Source of the DNA: an uncultured Opitutia bacterium
Lineage (GTDB): Bacteria > Verrucomicrobiota > Verrucomicrobiia > Opitutales > UBA953
Reading direction: 5' to 3'
Assembly: GCA_903840355.1 (NCBI GenBank)
Contig: CAIMFJ010000004.1
Span: 124,001-188,000 of the forward strand
DNA: 64,000 nucleotides
Below, in pieces: positions 26,922-34,253 of the stretch. The notes beneath the pieces were generated by a model that saw only the letters and a list, made by a program, of their open reading frames with translations, did no database searches and was not told the DNA's origin. The position numbers and the translations under genes were made by a program. The first letter of the stretch is position 1; every line of letters starts with the position of its first letter.

Positions 26922-27343
26922 GCCCGTCTTCATCGACGGGCCAAAACAAACGACCTGAATCGCGCCCTAAGGCGGTAGCTCCCGTACCTACGGGGCGACC
27001 TCATTTAGTCGGCATCTCCTCGATTCGTCCGGATACCTCTTTTCAGATTTTCGAGCAGAGCACGGGCGAATTACGGAAGTCCGGGGTACTTGCCCCGCGC
27101 AACGGGGAAGAGCTCTGTAGTGTCCGCGGGGCCTTTGTGGTGAAGTCGAACGCCATCGAGTTTTTACACGTTCGCATCGATAATATTTCTTATAATATCC
27201 CCCCCGATAAGTCGGGTTTTGACCCAGCTTATTTCCCGGATCCAGAGACGACTCCACCAGCGGTTTTCCCGACTAATAAAGCGGCCCCGACGAAATCAGG
27301 CACGGCTCCAGGCAAGGCGAATACTGCCCCTAAGGGACGTTAG
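26903..27343 (+). CDS. Periplasmic-type C-terminal domain in the -1 frame after the RodZ-like gene
   Basis: This frame overlaps the RodZ-like frame by 19 bases and is open from a TTG at 26903; no ATG or GTG starts it. The 146 residues start in the preceding membrane segment. A Pro/Ser/Lys linker comes next, then a compact beta-rich domain (SFQIFEQSTGELRKSG, FVVKSNAIEFLHVRIDNISYNI) and a Pro/Ala/Thr/Lys tail. A DUF4115-like RodZ C-terminal domain is a possible match; it is not proven. Joined to the upstream frame by a -1 shift at the T run, the fusion would have about 272 residues. Separate translation from TTG by coupling is an alternative. Confidence 0.5.
   Translation: MGGFSVGPSSSTGQNKRPESRPKAVAPVPTGRPHLVGISSIRPDTSFQIFEQSTGELRKSGVLAPRNGEELCSVRGAFVVKSNAIEFLHVRIDNISYNIPPDKSGFDPAYFPDPETTPPAVFPTNKAAPTKSGTAPGKANTAPKGR
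26909..26942 (+). promoter_or_regulatory. Candidate programmed -1 ribosomal frameshift signal in the RodZ-like gene
   Basis: A run of five T (26911-26915, in GGTTTTT) is followed by a five-base spacer (CGGTA, containing the first bases of the zero-frame stop). A perfect eight-base-pair hairpin comes next: GGCCCGTC (26921-26928), loop TTCATC, GACGGGCC (26935-26942). Slippery run, spacer and hairpin have the geometry of bacterial -1 frameshift sites. The zero-frame codon TTT can re-pair as TTT in the -1 frame, while the preceding GTT to GGT pairing is poor. No T-tract follows the hairpin on either strand, so it is unlikely to be a terminator. Function is inference. Confidence 0.5.
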
Positions 27344-27400
27344 GTTTAAGGTGGTGCTGGGGGTTGACCGTCGGGCCTTTTCGAGTAAGGGTGAAGGTGC

Positions 27401-28018
27401 TTGGTGCAACGTTCTGAACATCGCGTCTTGGTATTAAACCGACTTTGGCAGCCGGTGAACATCGTCGGTGTGCATCGGGCTTTAAGTCTACTTTTTCGGG
27501 GTCGGGCCTCAGCGGTGTATGCGGACGAAGGGAGTCATCGGGTGATGAATGCGGAAGAGTGGGTGAATTTCTCTTTAACCACTCCGCCGCCGCAGAGTGA
27601 GGCGGTCCGTTCTCCTTGCATGGCACTTCGCATTCCACGGGTGCTCTTGTTGAGTGCTTATGACCGGGTACCGCGTCGCGAGATTCGTTTCAGCCGCCGC
27701 AACATTTACCTCCGTGATGCCAACACTTGTCAGTATTGCGGGCGGGTGTTTCGCGAGGAAGAACTGAATTTAGATCACGTGGTGCCGCGTGATATGGGAG
27801 GGAAAACTAATTGGGAGAATATCGTGACGGCCTGTGTGCGGTGTAATTCCCGTAAAGCCAATCGCTTGCCCGAGCAGGCGGGGATGACCTTGCGGCGCGT
27901 GCCCGCTAAACCAAAGTGGCGACTAGTAGTGGCCTCTTCGCTTTCGCCGGCGGAGATGGAAGCCTGGAAAGAATTTTTGGAAGTCACCCCCGCAGGGCAG
28001 CTTCCGTGGCGTCATTAG
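27401..28018 (+). CDS. HNH endonuclease family protein
   Basis: The 205-residue protein has an N-terminal domain VLVLNRLWQPVNIVGVHRALSLLFRG and an HNH zinc/metal finger: CQYCG near residue 110, the catalytic LDHVVPRDMGGK, then NIVTACVRCNSRK. This arrangement is common in widespread stand-alone bacterial HNH proteins that start with LVLNxxW. Their role is unclear. The start is uncertain: TTG at 27401 or GTG at 27404. The region just upstream is G-rich, with an AAGGTG that could serve as a ribosome binding site. The next features are tRNA genes on the opposite strand. Confidence 0.85.
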   Translation: MVQRSEHRVLVLNRLWQPVNIVGVHRALSLLFRGRASAVYADEGSHRVMNAEEWVNFSLTTPPPQSEAVRSPCMALRIPRVLLLSAYDRVPRREIRFSRRNIYLRDANTCQYCGRVFREEELNLDHVVPRDMGGKTNWENIVTACVRCNSRKANRLPEQAGMTLRRVPAKPKWRLVVASSLSPAEMEAWKEFLEVTPAGQLPWRH

Positions 28019-28023
28019 TCACT

Positions 28024-28097
28024 TGGTGCGGGTAACCAGATTCGAACTGGTGTCACCACTTTGGAAGAGTGGGGTCCTGCCACTGAACGATACCCGC
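28024..28097 (-). tRNA. tRNA-Gly (anticodon TCC)
   Basis: Read on the minus strand, the acceptor stem GCGGGTA pairs with TACCCGC. The anticodon stem-loop is CCACT-CTTCCAA-AGTGG with TCC at positions 34-36, and the T-arm holds GGTTCGAA-type TTCGAAT. A discriminator A and the encoded CCA complete the end (28024-28027). It is nearly identical to the neighbouring gene at 28172-28245 except around the anticodon. Confidence 0.95.
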
Positions 28098-28171
28098 GTA
28101 TCAAGAGGGACCGACTATTTAGGCCCCTAGCAACGGGGTCAAGCCACCAACCAAGCCGTTTTTCGAAGTTT

Positions 28172-28245
28172 TGGAGCGGGTAACCAGACTCGAACTGGTG
28201 TCACCACTATGGGAAAGTGGGGTCCTACCACTGAACGATACCCGC
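28172..28245 (-). tRNA. tRNA-Gly (anticodon CCC)
   Basis: Read on the minus strand, the acceptor stem GCGGGTA pairs with TACCCGC. The anticodon stem-loop is CCACT-TTCCCAT-AGTGG, giving CCC at positions 34-36. The encoded CCA is at 28172-28174 and the discriminator is T. Apart from the anticodon loop and a few bases it matches the TCC isoacceptor located 74 bases away. The two probably form one transcript, with this one first. Confidence 0.95.
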
Positions 28246-28286
28246 CAAAACCGAGGATTCTTAAAGTGAGGATTTCGTCAGGCGGG

Positions 28287-28817
28287 TCAAGCGGAGTCGG
28301 CGTGATCGTGATGAATCACGGTGATCGACCCATTGGTTTCTAAAATAGCGTGCCGGGCATGCTCAATATTGGTGCAACCCGCCGCTCGTAAGGCGGCCAT
28401 CAATTCATGGTGGGTGATTTTTTCGGCTAAGAGGGTTTTTTCCTGTAGCTTGCCATCACGAACTAGGAAGACGGGCCGCCCGACGATGAAACCTTCAAAG
28501 GTCTTAGAATGACGCGAGAGCCAGGATACACCCCAATTCAGAATGACGAGCGTTGTGGCAATCACGAGCCCCCCTCCGAGCGAATTATCGCCCCCATTCA
28601 TGGAGTTTTGGACGGCGTTGCTGAGAATTAAAAGTAAGATGAAATCAAATGGAGCGAGCATGCCGACTTGGCGTCGCCCGGTGATGCGCATCAAGACGAT
28701 GAGGAAGATATAAACCACGACGCCGCGTAGGGCCATTTCCCACCAAGGTAGGGTAGGAAGAAGAAGGGTCGCCCACGACCATGGGGCGTTGGGTGGAGTG
28801 ACTGCTTGGGCCAGCAT
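28287..28817 (-). CDS. DUF421 (YetF-like) membrane protein
   Basis: The 176-residue protein has three hydrophobic helices in the first 100 residues, followed by a soluble domain. LMRITGRRQVGMLAPFDFILLLILSNAVQNSMNG is the DUF421 hallmark, and FLVRDGKLQEKTLLAEKITHHELMAALR is the typical cytosolic continuation. The gene is transcribed toward the tRNA-Gly pair and is divergent from the M24 peptidase gene. The family's function is unknown; related proteins are spore- or stress-associated in Firmicutes. Confidence 0.85.
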   Translation of the reverse strand: MLAQAVTPPNAPWSWATLLLPTLPWWEMALRGVVVYIFLIVLMRITGRRQVGMLAPFDFILLLILSNAVQNSMNGGDNSLGGGLVIATTLVILNWGVSWLSRHSKTFEGFIVGRPVFLVRDGKLQEKTLLAEKITHHELMAALRAAGCTNIEHARHAILETNGSITVIHHDHADSA

Positions 28818-28900
28818 GGGACGCAGTTTGCGTCAGAAAAGTTGTGAGGGCGATATTCTTTACGCTTCACCGCCCGCCTACAATCGTCATCGTGCTACTT

Positions 28901-30097
28901 ATGCCTCGCGCCGCTAAAAAATCCTCTGCCGCTAAAAAGTCGGTTATTAAAGATGTCTTATTAATGGCCACCCCCACGAAGAATGCCGATTTGCGTTGGT
29001 TTTCTGGTTTTCACGCCTCCGATCCTTTCCCAGCCTTTAGTGCTAAGGGTCGCAAAATCGGGCTCTTGCCTTTGTTAGAGGTCGGGCGTGCTAAACAGGA
29101 GTCGGATTTTGATGAGGTGCTGAATTTGACGGAGATTATCAATGATCTCCGTAAGACCAACCCTCAAGCGGGCGTGGCCGATGCAATTGTATTCGCTGCC
29201 GTGCAACGCGGGGTCCACCAGTTTCGCGTGCCGGGAGATTTTCCCGCTGGGCTTTACTTAAGGCTCCAAGAATTAGGTTTAGAATTAGTGCCGGCCGGTT
29301 CCTTGCGCGATGAGCGTTCTGGTCCCGCTTTATTCCCCGAGCGCTGGGTGAAGTCGAAGGCTGAAATCGAAGGTATTAAGGCCGGTAATCGTGCCGCTTG
29401 TGCTGGTTTCAGTGCGGTAGAAAAAATCTTAGCGGAATCTCGAGCCGATAAGAAGGGTAAGTTGTTGTGGCAGGGCAAAACCCTGACGGCCGAAATCCTC
29501 CAAGACGAAGTCCAGGCCGCGGTCATTCGCGCGGGCGGCTTGTGTGACACGGGATTGATTTGTGCCCCAGGAGATCAGGCGGTGGATTGTCACTGCCAAG
29601 GTTCGGGCCCAATTTATCAAGGCCAGTTAATCGTCTTAGATATTTTCCCCCGCGATCGTGCTTCGTGGAACTATGGCGATATGACGCGTACGTATCTCAA
29701 GGGCAAGGCCACGCCAGAGCAACGCAAGATGGTGCTCGCGGTGAAGGAAGCTCATGCCCGCATTATTAAAGCGCTCAAAGCAGGTGCCACCGGTGCAGAG
29801 ATTCACCAAATCCCGGTCGAATACTTTAAATCCTTGGGCTACCAGACTGGCTTAGTGAAGGGGACTTACGTTGGCTTCTTCCACGGCACGGGACACGGCT
29901 TAGGTTACGATATTCATGAAGAGCCTTATCTCTCCCATCGCTTCCCGGGTCCGCTCCAAGCCGGTAATGCTATCACGGTAGAGCCGGGCTTATACTACCC
30001 TGGTATTGGGGGCTGTCGTTTTGAAGATTGCGTTTTAATCACCGCGAAGGGTTGCACCTTATTGTCGCATCACCCTTATCGCTGGGAGATTGCCTAA
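28901..30097 (+). CDS. M24 family aminopeptidase (Xaa-Pro type)
   Basis: I chose the ATG at 28901 for 398 residues; the frame continues upstream by 19 more codons (from 28844) that look like leader sequence. The N-terminal domain is creatinase-like and lysine-rich at its start. The C-terminal pita-bread fold holds all five metal ligands: aspartates in LIVLDIFPRD and NYGDMTRTYLKG, histidine in GTGHGLGYDIHEEPY, glutamate in ITVEPGLYY and in GGCRFEDCVLIT. Such enzymes remove N-terminal residues before proline. Cytosolic location is likely, since no signal peptide follows MPRAAKK. Confidence 0.9.
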   Translation: MPRAAKKSSAAKKSVIKDVLLMATPTKNADLRWFSGFHASDPFPAFSAKGRKIGLLPLLEVGRAKQESDFDEVLNLTEIINDLRKTNPQAGVADAIVFAAVQRGVHQFRVPGDFPAGLYLRLQELGLELVPAGSLRDERSGPALFPERWVKSKAEIEGIKAGNRAACAGFSAVEKILAESRADKKGKLLWQGKTLTAEILQDEVQAAVIRAGGLCDTGLICAPGDQAVDCHCQGSGPIYQGQLIVLDIFPRDRASWNYGDMTRTYLKGKATPEQRKMVLAVKEAHARIIKALKAGATGAEIHQIPVEYFKSLGYQTGLVKGTYVGFFHGTGHGLGYDIHEEPYLSHRFPGPLQAGNAITVEPGLYYPGIGGCRFEDCVLITAKGCTLLSHHPYRWEIA

Positions 30098-30100
30098 GGC

Positions 30101-30397
30101 ATGGCGAAAGGTCGCGGCAGGGCGGGCACGCACACGACCGTAACGGATGCGGCCCGTCCCGTGGCCGAAGCTTTAGAAAAGCTCGGTCGCGTGTCGCGGG
30201 GTAAGATTGATGCGCGGATTGGGGCTAAGACTTTTTCGATTAAAATCACGCCACTGGATGGTTGTTTGTTGGTGGTCGTAGTTTCGAAAGGCACGCGCCA
30301 AGAGTTGCGGGCCTATGGGATATCAGTCGCCCAAGCTGAGCAGGCTTTGCGTCAACCAGAGTTTGCCAGTTATCATTTGAACGTCGCCCGTGAGTGA
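30101..30397 (+). CDS. Small basic protein of unknown function
   Basis: I do not recognise this 98-residue protein with confidence. It begins with MAKGRGRAGTHTTVTDAARPV, continues with an EKLGRVSRGKIDARIG segment, and has a hydrophobic beta-rich middle (CLLVVVVSKG) and a C-terminal helical part. The layout recalls the DUF2103 group (predicted metal-binding), but this is only a guess. It begins 3 bases after the M24 gene and overlaps the pabB start by 8 bases, so it is translated within the same unit. Confidence 0.6.
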   Translation: MAKGRGRAGTHTTVTDAARPVAEALEKLGRVSRGKIDARIGAKTFSIKITPLDGCLLVVVVSKGTRQELRAYGISVAQAEQALRQPEFASYHLNVARE

Positions 30398-31868
30398 AGT
30401 TTTACGCCGAGAAGTTGAGGTCACGCTAGCCGACTGGGCTAATGCAGGCAAGGGTTGGACGTGTCTGCCTTACATGGCTTCGTTTGGAGTGACGTCTCTG
30501 CCGGCGGATTGGAAAGCACTCCTGTCTGGTCGCTACGCGGTTTTATTAGAAAGTGGTCGCACGGGAAATTTAACGATGGCGATTCCCCAGAGCGAGGAAG
30601 TGCGCGTGTACGATCAGGATGGCCGAGTGACTTCGTATCAGGCTGGTGGCGGTTATGAAGTAGGCCGCGAAAACCCGTTAGATTTTTTAAGGCACTATAG
30701 TCAGACCGTGCGGGCCCCTAAATTCGCTGGTTGGCCGGCCTTCCAAGGTGGTTGGGCATTATTATTAGCTTACGAATTAGTCGGGGCTTATGAGCCCGTA
30801 AAACTTTTGGACGGTCACCCCACCGCTCCGCAAGCGGTGCTTTTTGATGCCCGGGAAGTTTTGGTTTTTGATCATCAAAAAAAGACCCTCACGGTGGTAG
30901 TGCTTTGTCAGACCGCGCAGGCTGACGCCAAAATTTGGCAACAAGCTCGGGAGCGGGCGGAAGTTTTGGCACACGCTTGGAGTGTGGCGTTGAAAGCACC
31001 GCCTCCGGCCTTGCCAGTTAGAACCACTCCCGCAGTACCCCAAGAGCTTTCTTTGTCGGAAGTGGCATTCACGCAGGCGGTACAGCGCTGTCAGGCTTAC
31101 ATTGCGGCGGGAGATACTTATCAGGTTAACCTCTCGACGCGCTTTGAAGTTCCCGCCGTGGATGCAGATCAGGCTTACGCTTGGCTGCGGGCCCATAACC
31201 CGTCGCCGTATATGGGATTAATCCGTTACCCCGGAGGCAATTTAGTCTGCGGTTCGCCCGAGCTATTAGTTCAGGTGAGCGATGGGAAAATCTTTTCGCG
31301 CCCGATTGCGGGGACGCGTCCGCGCGGGGCGGATGAAGCGGCTGATTTGGCGTGGGCTCAGGAGCTTGCGGGCGACACTAAAGAGCGGGCCGAACATTTG
31401 ATGTTGGTTGATTTACTGCGCAACGATTTGGGTCGAGTGGCGATACCAGGAACCGTGACGGTGCCGGAGTTTATGACCGTCGAGCGCTACTCGCACGTGA
31501 TGCATTTAGTTTCGCAGGTCGAAGGGAAAATTTCGCCCCAGAGTACCGCGGCCGACGTGATTCGATCACTCTTTCCTGGTGGAACAATCACGGGGGCTCC
31601 GAAAGTAAGAACCATGCAAATCATTGCAGAGTTAGAACCCGTGCCGCGTGGTTTTTACACCGGGTCGATGGGCTGGTTGGGTGCGGATGGTTCCATGGCT
31701 TTAAACATCATCATCCGCTCATTATGGAGTACCGAGGGGCGCACGCTCATTCAAGCGGGGGCGGGTATTGTCGCGGACTCCGTGCCGCTCCGAGAATTTA
31801 AAGAATCTTGTCGTAAGGCCCAAGCCCCGCTCATGGCCGCGATTCCTGCGACCGCCGTCTCATGTTGA
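30390..31868 (+). CDS. pabB: Anthranilate/aminodeoxychorismate synthase component I
   Basis: The 492-residue chorismate-utilising enzyme starts at a GTG. It has the catalytic PIAGTRPRG motif near residues 304-312, VDLLRNDLGRVA, the segment containing ERYSHVMHLVSQVEG, and LFPGGTITGAPKVRTMQII plus the C-terminal QAGAGIVADSVP. Pairing with an overlapping class IV aminotransferase gene (PabC-type) favours the folate (p-aminobenzoate) branch. However, alanine sits at the position where many PabB proteins have lysine (PIKGT), which is the anthranilate-synthase-like state, so a TrpE function is an alternative. No amidotransferase gene is adjacent. Confidence 0.85.
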   Translation: MSEVLRREVEVTLADWANAGKGWTCLPYMASFGVTSLPADWKALLSGRYAVLLESGRTGNLTMAIPQSEEVRVYDQDGRVTSYQAGGGYEVGRENPLDFLRHYSQTVRAPKFAGWPAFQGGWALLLAYELVGAYEPVKLLDGHPTAPQAVLFDAREVLVFDHQKKTLTVVVLCQTAQADAKIWQQARERAEVLAHAWSVALKAPPPALPVRTTPAVPQELSLSEVAFTQAVQRCQAYIAAGDTYQVNLSTRFEVPAVDADQAYAWLRAHNPSPYMGLIRYPGGNLVCGSPELLVQVSDGKIFSRPIAGTRPRGADEAADLAWAQELAGDTKERAEHLMLVDLLRNDLGRVAIPGTVTVPEFMTVERYSHVMHLVSQVEGKISPQSTAADVIRSLFPGGTITGAPKVRTMQIIAELEPVPRGFYTGSMGWLGADGSMALNIIIRSLWSTEGRTLIQAGAGIVADSVPLREFKESCRKAQAPLMAAIPATAVSC

Positions 31869-32719
31869 TTTGGCAAAACCATCAATGGGTCGAAGTGACG
31901 GAAGTTCCCGCTGTGGAAACCTTAGCGGAGCAACCTTTCTTGTTTGAGACGCTGGCTGTTCGGAATGGACGCATTGACTGTTTGGCGGATCACCTCGGGC
32001 GCCTCACGACGGCTTGTCCTCGTTTAGGGATAAACCCTGCGGAACTCTATTTAAGTACCTCTGTAGAACCCGCCCGCTGGCAGCCTATTTTAAGAAAGAT
32101 TTTAGACAGTGCGGCTTTAAGTGAAGCGATGCTGCGTTACGTCGTGCAGCGTTCCGCCACGGGTATTGTCGTCGAATCGTTGAGTGTCCGCCCTTTGCCT
32201 CCGACGCCTAAGACGCTAGATCTCTGGTGCTTGGAAACGGTGCGTGATACTCCCGAGTGGCTACCTCGACCTAAGACTGGCCCTTGGAAGAATTCCGCGC
32301 AAGCTTGGCGGGAATTAAAGACTCTCACGAGTCGCGCGGATGTCGAGGGGGTACAGTTTAACGTTCACGGACAAGTGGTAGAAGCCACACGCAGTGCGCT
32401 GGCTTGGTGTGAAGGCCAAGATTGGTTTTTCCCGGCGGCCGCGACGGGCTGCGTAACGAGTACGACCGCTGAGCAATTTAAAAAAGTTTTAAAAGAAGCG
32501 GGGCGTAGCGTACAGGAAATCGCCACGACATGGCCTAAACTGGCTACTTCCGTGGTCGTGCTGCGAGCCACTTTTCAAGGCGGTGCCGTGTTAGCCGAGA
32601 AACTTTATGATGTCGAAAGTCGTCTCGTATGGCAGGCCCAAGTCCACCAGACCGAAGCCAGTGACCAATTAAAAGCCCTCGCCCAGTGGCGAGCTCAGCG
32701 TTCCGTTAATTTAGCGTAA
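31862..32719 (+). CDS. pabC: Class IV aminotransferase-fold enzyme, probable aminodeoxychorismate lyase
   Basis: The 285-residue protein starts inside the pabB stop region (7-base overlap). The N-terminal FLFETLAVRNGRIDCLADHLGRL matches the class IV E.l...G..f.l..H..RL pattern. The PLP lysine is probably in GPWKNSAQAWREL, and VVEATRSALAWCEGQ corresponds to the E.t.sNlf segment. The usual Asn is replaced, and the G.LRG-like motif is altered (ATGCVTSTT), so the protein is divergent. The lyase releases p-aminobenzoate and pyruvate; the call rests mainly on context with pabB. Confidence 0.78.
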   Translation: MLIWQNHQWVEVTEVPAVETLAEQPFLFETLAVRNGRIDCLADHLGRLTTACPRLGINPAELYLSTSVEPARWQPILRKILDSAALSEAMLRYVVQRSATGIVVESLSVRPLPPTPKTLDLWCLETVRDTPEWLPRPKTGPWKNSAQAWRELKTLTSRADVEGVQFNVHGQVVEATRSALAWCEGQDWFFPAAATGCVTSTTAEQFKKVLKEAGRSVQEIATTWPKLATSVVVLRATFQGGAVLAEKLYDVESRLVWQAQVHQTEASDQLKALAQWRAQRSVNLA

Positions 32720-33075
32720 ATGGGCAGGACGGTCGCTAAAAGTAAGAGGCCGATAAAAAGGATACTGACTAGGGAAGAGAAGCAAATCGCCACCAGTAAT
32801 CGTCCGAGTTTGGTCACGCCATCGGTGTTTTCTTGGCGGTAAGTTTTGAAGGCAAACCACGTGGTCGCGAGGCCGAGGATAAGGAGGGTGACGAGAGCTC
32901 CCATGAAGTGGTTAAAATAAAACCCGGTAATGCCAGGTAGGTGACCTGCTTCACCGATGATTAAACTTTGCAGGATGGGTTGCGTCCGAAAAGCAATTGC
33001 TCCGACGGCGGTGGGAAGGGCGGCGGTTAAAAAAACGGATAAAGCAGAGATAATTTTAAACTCTCGGGGGTTCAT
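32695..33075 (-). CDS. Small membrane protein of unknown function
   Basis: The 126-residue protein has about three membrane helices: about residues 10-29 (SVFLTAALPTAVGAIAF), 57-78 (HFMGALVTLLILGLATTWFAF) and 92-117 (LLVAICFSSLVSILFIGLLLLATV). A short charged stretch lies between the second and third. I recognise no family. It is convergent with pabC and overlaps its last 25 bases, and it is divergent from the CBS-domain gene. The hydrophobic pattern supports that it is a real gene. Confidence 0.6.
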   Translation of the reverse strand: MNPREFKIISALSVFLTAALPTAVGAIAFRTQPILQSLIIGEAGHLPGITGFYFNHFMGALVTLLILGLATTWFAFKTYRQENTDGVTKLGRLLVAICFSSLVSILFIGLLLLATVLPIYAKLTER

Positions 33076-33161
33076 GCGGGTTATCTTTGAACGACTTAGC
33101 CCAAGGTCAACGTGCTATTATCCCTCGCTATTTGAGGATTATTTGCTTATGCAGGATTCAC

Positions 33162-34253
33162 ATGGAACTTTGGCTTTGGCCCATCTTTATTGTCTTAAAC
33201 GGCAGCGCCGCTGGCATTTCATTGGTCGGTGGGGTGGTGGCTGCCCTTTCACATGGTGAAGTCGAAGAATTGCGTCGCAAGGATGCCAAGGCCGCCGTGG
33301 CGTTGGATCGTGCCCGCGGTGATCAAGGTAACACTTTAGCAGCTTTTGAAGTTTTGACGGCTGCGTGCGTGGGGATGAGTGCTTTGTTAGGGGGCGTTTT
33401 AGTCGGCGAAAAAATCCTACCTCGTTTATCTGACGGTTGGCCCACGATTTTAGGCTTAGCGGCCTTTATTGTGATTATTTCTTTTATCATGGCGTGGCTG
33501 ACGGTGATGTTGCCGCGCAAGTTAGGAATGCATTTCCGTCATTATTTAGCGGCCAAAGTGGCTCCCGCGCTTTCGCTCGTGCGTGGGGCGGCGTCTATCT
33601 TAAGAAGTTTTGGACGGTTACACGATGCGCTGGCACCGCCGCAAGAACCAGGGGTAGACCAAGCGGATGCGGACATTGGGAGTTTAGCCCAAGCCGCGGC
33701 GCGCGAAGGTAAAATCACGCAAGCCGAGAGTAACCTCGTCGCCAATGCCGTTCGTTTGGATGACATTCCTGTTTCTCAGGTGCTGACGCCGCGCCCGGTG
33801 GTAACGGCGGTCGATGCGAATCTAACCGTGGCCGATGTGTTACGCCTTTACCCCAACGTGCCGCATGGACGGATGCCGGTGTGGTCGGGGAATCCAGATC
33901 AGATTGTTGGGATTGTTCGGCGCCGTGATATTTTAAAAGCGGCGGGCGAAGATCGCCGAAATGTTAAAGTAAGCGAGCTCATGAACAAAGCCCATGTAGT
34001 GCCCGAGAATGCCACCTTGTCGGATGCCTTGCATGATTTGGTCCGTGCCCATCAACAGCTCGCGGTGGTGGTTGATGAGTTTGGAGCCTTTGCGGGCGTG
34101 ATCACGATGGAAGATATTTTTGAATCCTTGTTGGGCGTCGAAATTTACGAAAAAGACGACCCGCATCCCGATATGCGTGAATTGGCACGTCAACGGGGGC
34201 ACCGCTTGGGACGCAAGTCGAGCGAAGGTCCAGCTGCGAAGCCGCACCCATGA
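33162..34253 (+). CDS. CNNM/CBS-domain membrane protein (hemolysin/CorC-like)
   Basis: I chose the ATG at 33162 (MELWLWPIFIVL); the frame is open a further 25 codons upstream. The 363-residue protein has an N-terminal CNNM/DUF21-type region with three or four hydrophobic helices (FEVLTAACVGMSALLGGVL, TILGLAAFIVIISFIMAWLTVMLPRKLG). Two CBS domains follow (VLTPRPVVTAVDANLTVADVL and MNKAHVVPENATLSDAL), ending at VVVDEFGAFAGVITMEDIFE. The CorC_HlyC C-terminal domain normally after the CBS pair is missing, replaced by a short charged tail. Magnesium/cobalt efflux or general membrane functions are known for relatives. It overlaps lgt by 4 bases (ATGA). Confidence 0.82.
   Translation: MELWLWPIFIVLNGSAAGISLVGGVVAALSHGEVEELRRKDAKAAVALDRARGDQGNTLAAFEVLTAACVGMSALLGGVLVGEKILPRLSDGWPTILGLAAFIVIISFIMAWLTVMLPRKLGMHFRHYLAAKVAPALSLVRGAASILRSFGRLHDALAPPQEPGVDQADADIGSLAQAAAREGKITQAESNLVANAVRLDDIPVSQVLTPRPVVTAVDANLTVADVLRLYPNVPHGRMPVWSGNPDQIVGIVRRRDILKAAGEDRRNVKVSELMNKAHVVPENATLSDALHDLVRAHQQLAVVVDEFGAFAGVITMEDIFESLLGVEIYEKDDPHPDMRELARQRGHRLGRKSSEGPAAKPHP

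Noticed and set aside
26921-26942. The hairpin after the RodZ-like zero frame as a rho-independent terminator
   Set aside because: No T-tract follows on the plus strand (AAAACAAACG) and none on the minus strand, so it does not look like an intrinsic terminator.
28844-28900. Longer N-terminus of the M24 peptidase
   Set aside because: The residues before MPRAAKK look like untranslated leader, and peptidase similarity starts downstream; a signal peptide would be unusual for this family.
32695-32719. The 25-base overlap of pabC with the convergent membrane protein gene as evidence against the latter
   Set aside because: Convergent overlaps of this size are common in compact genomes, and the three-helix hydrophobic pattern of the minus-strand product is not typical of a shadow frame.
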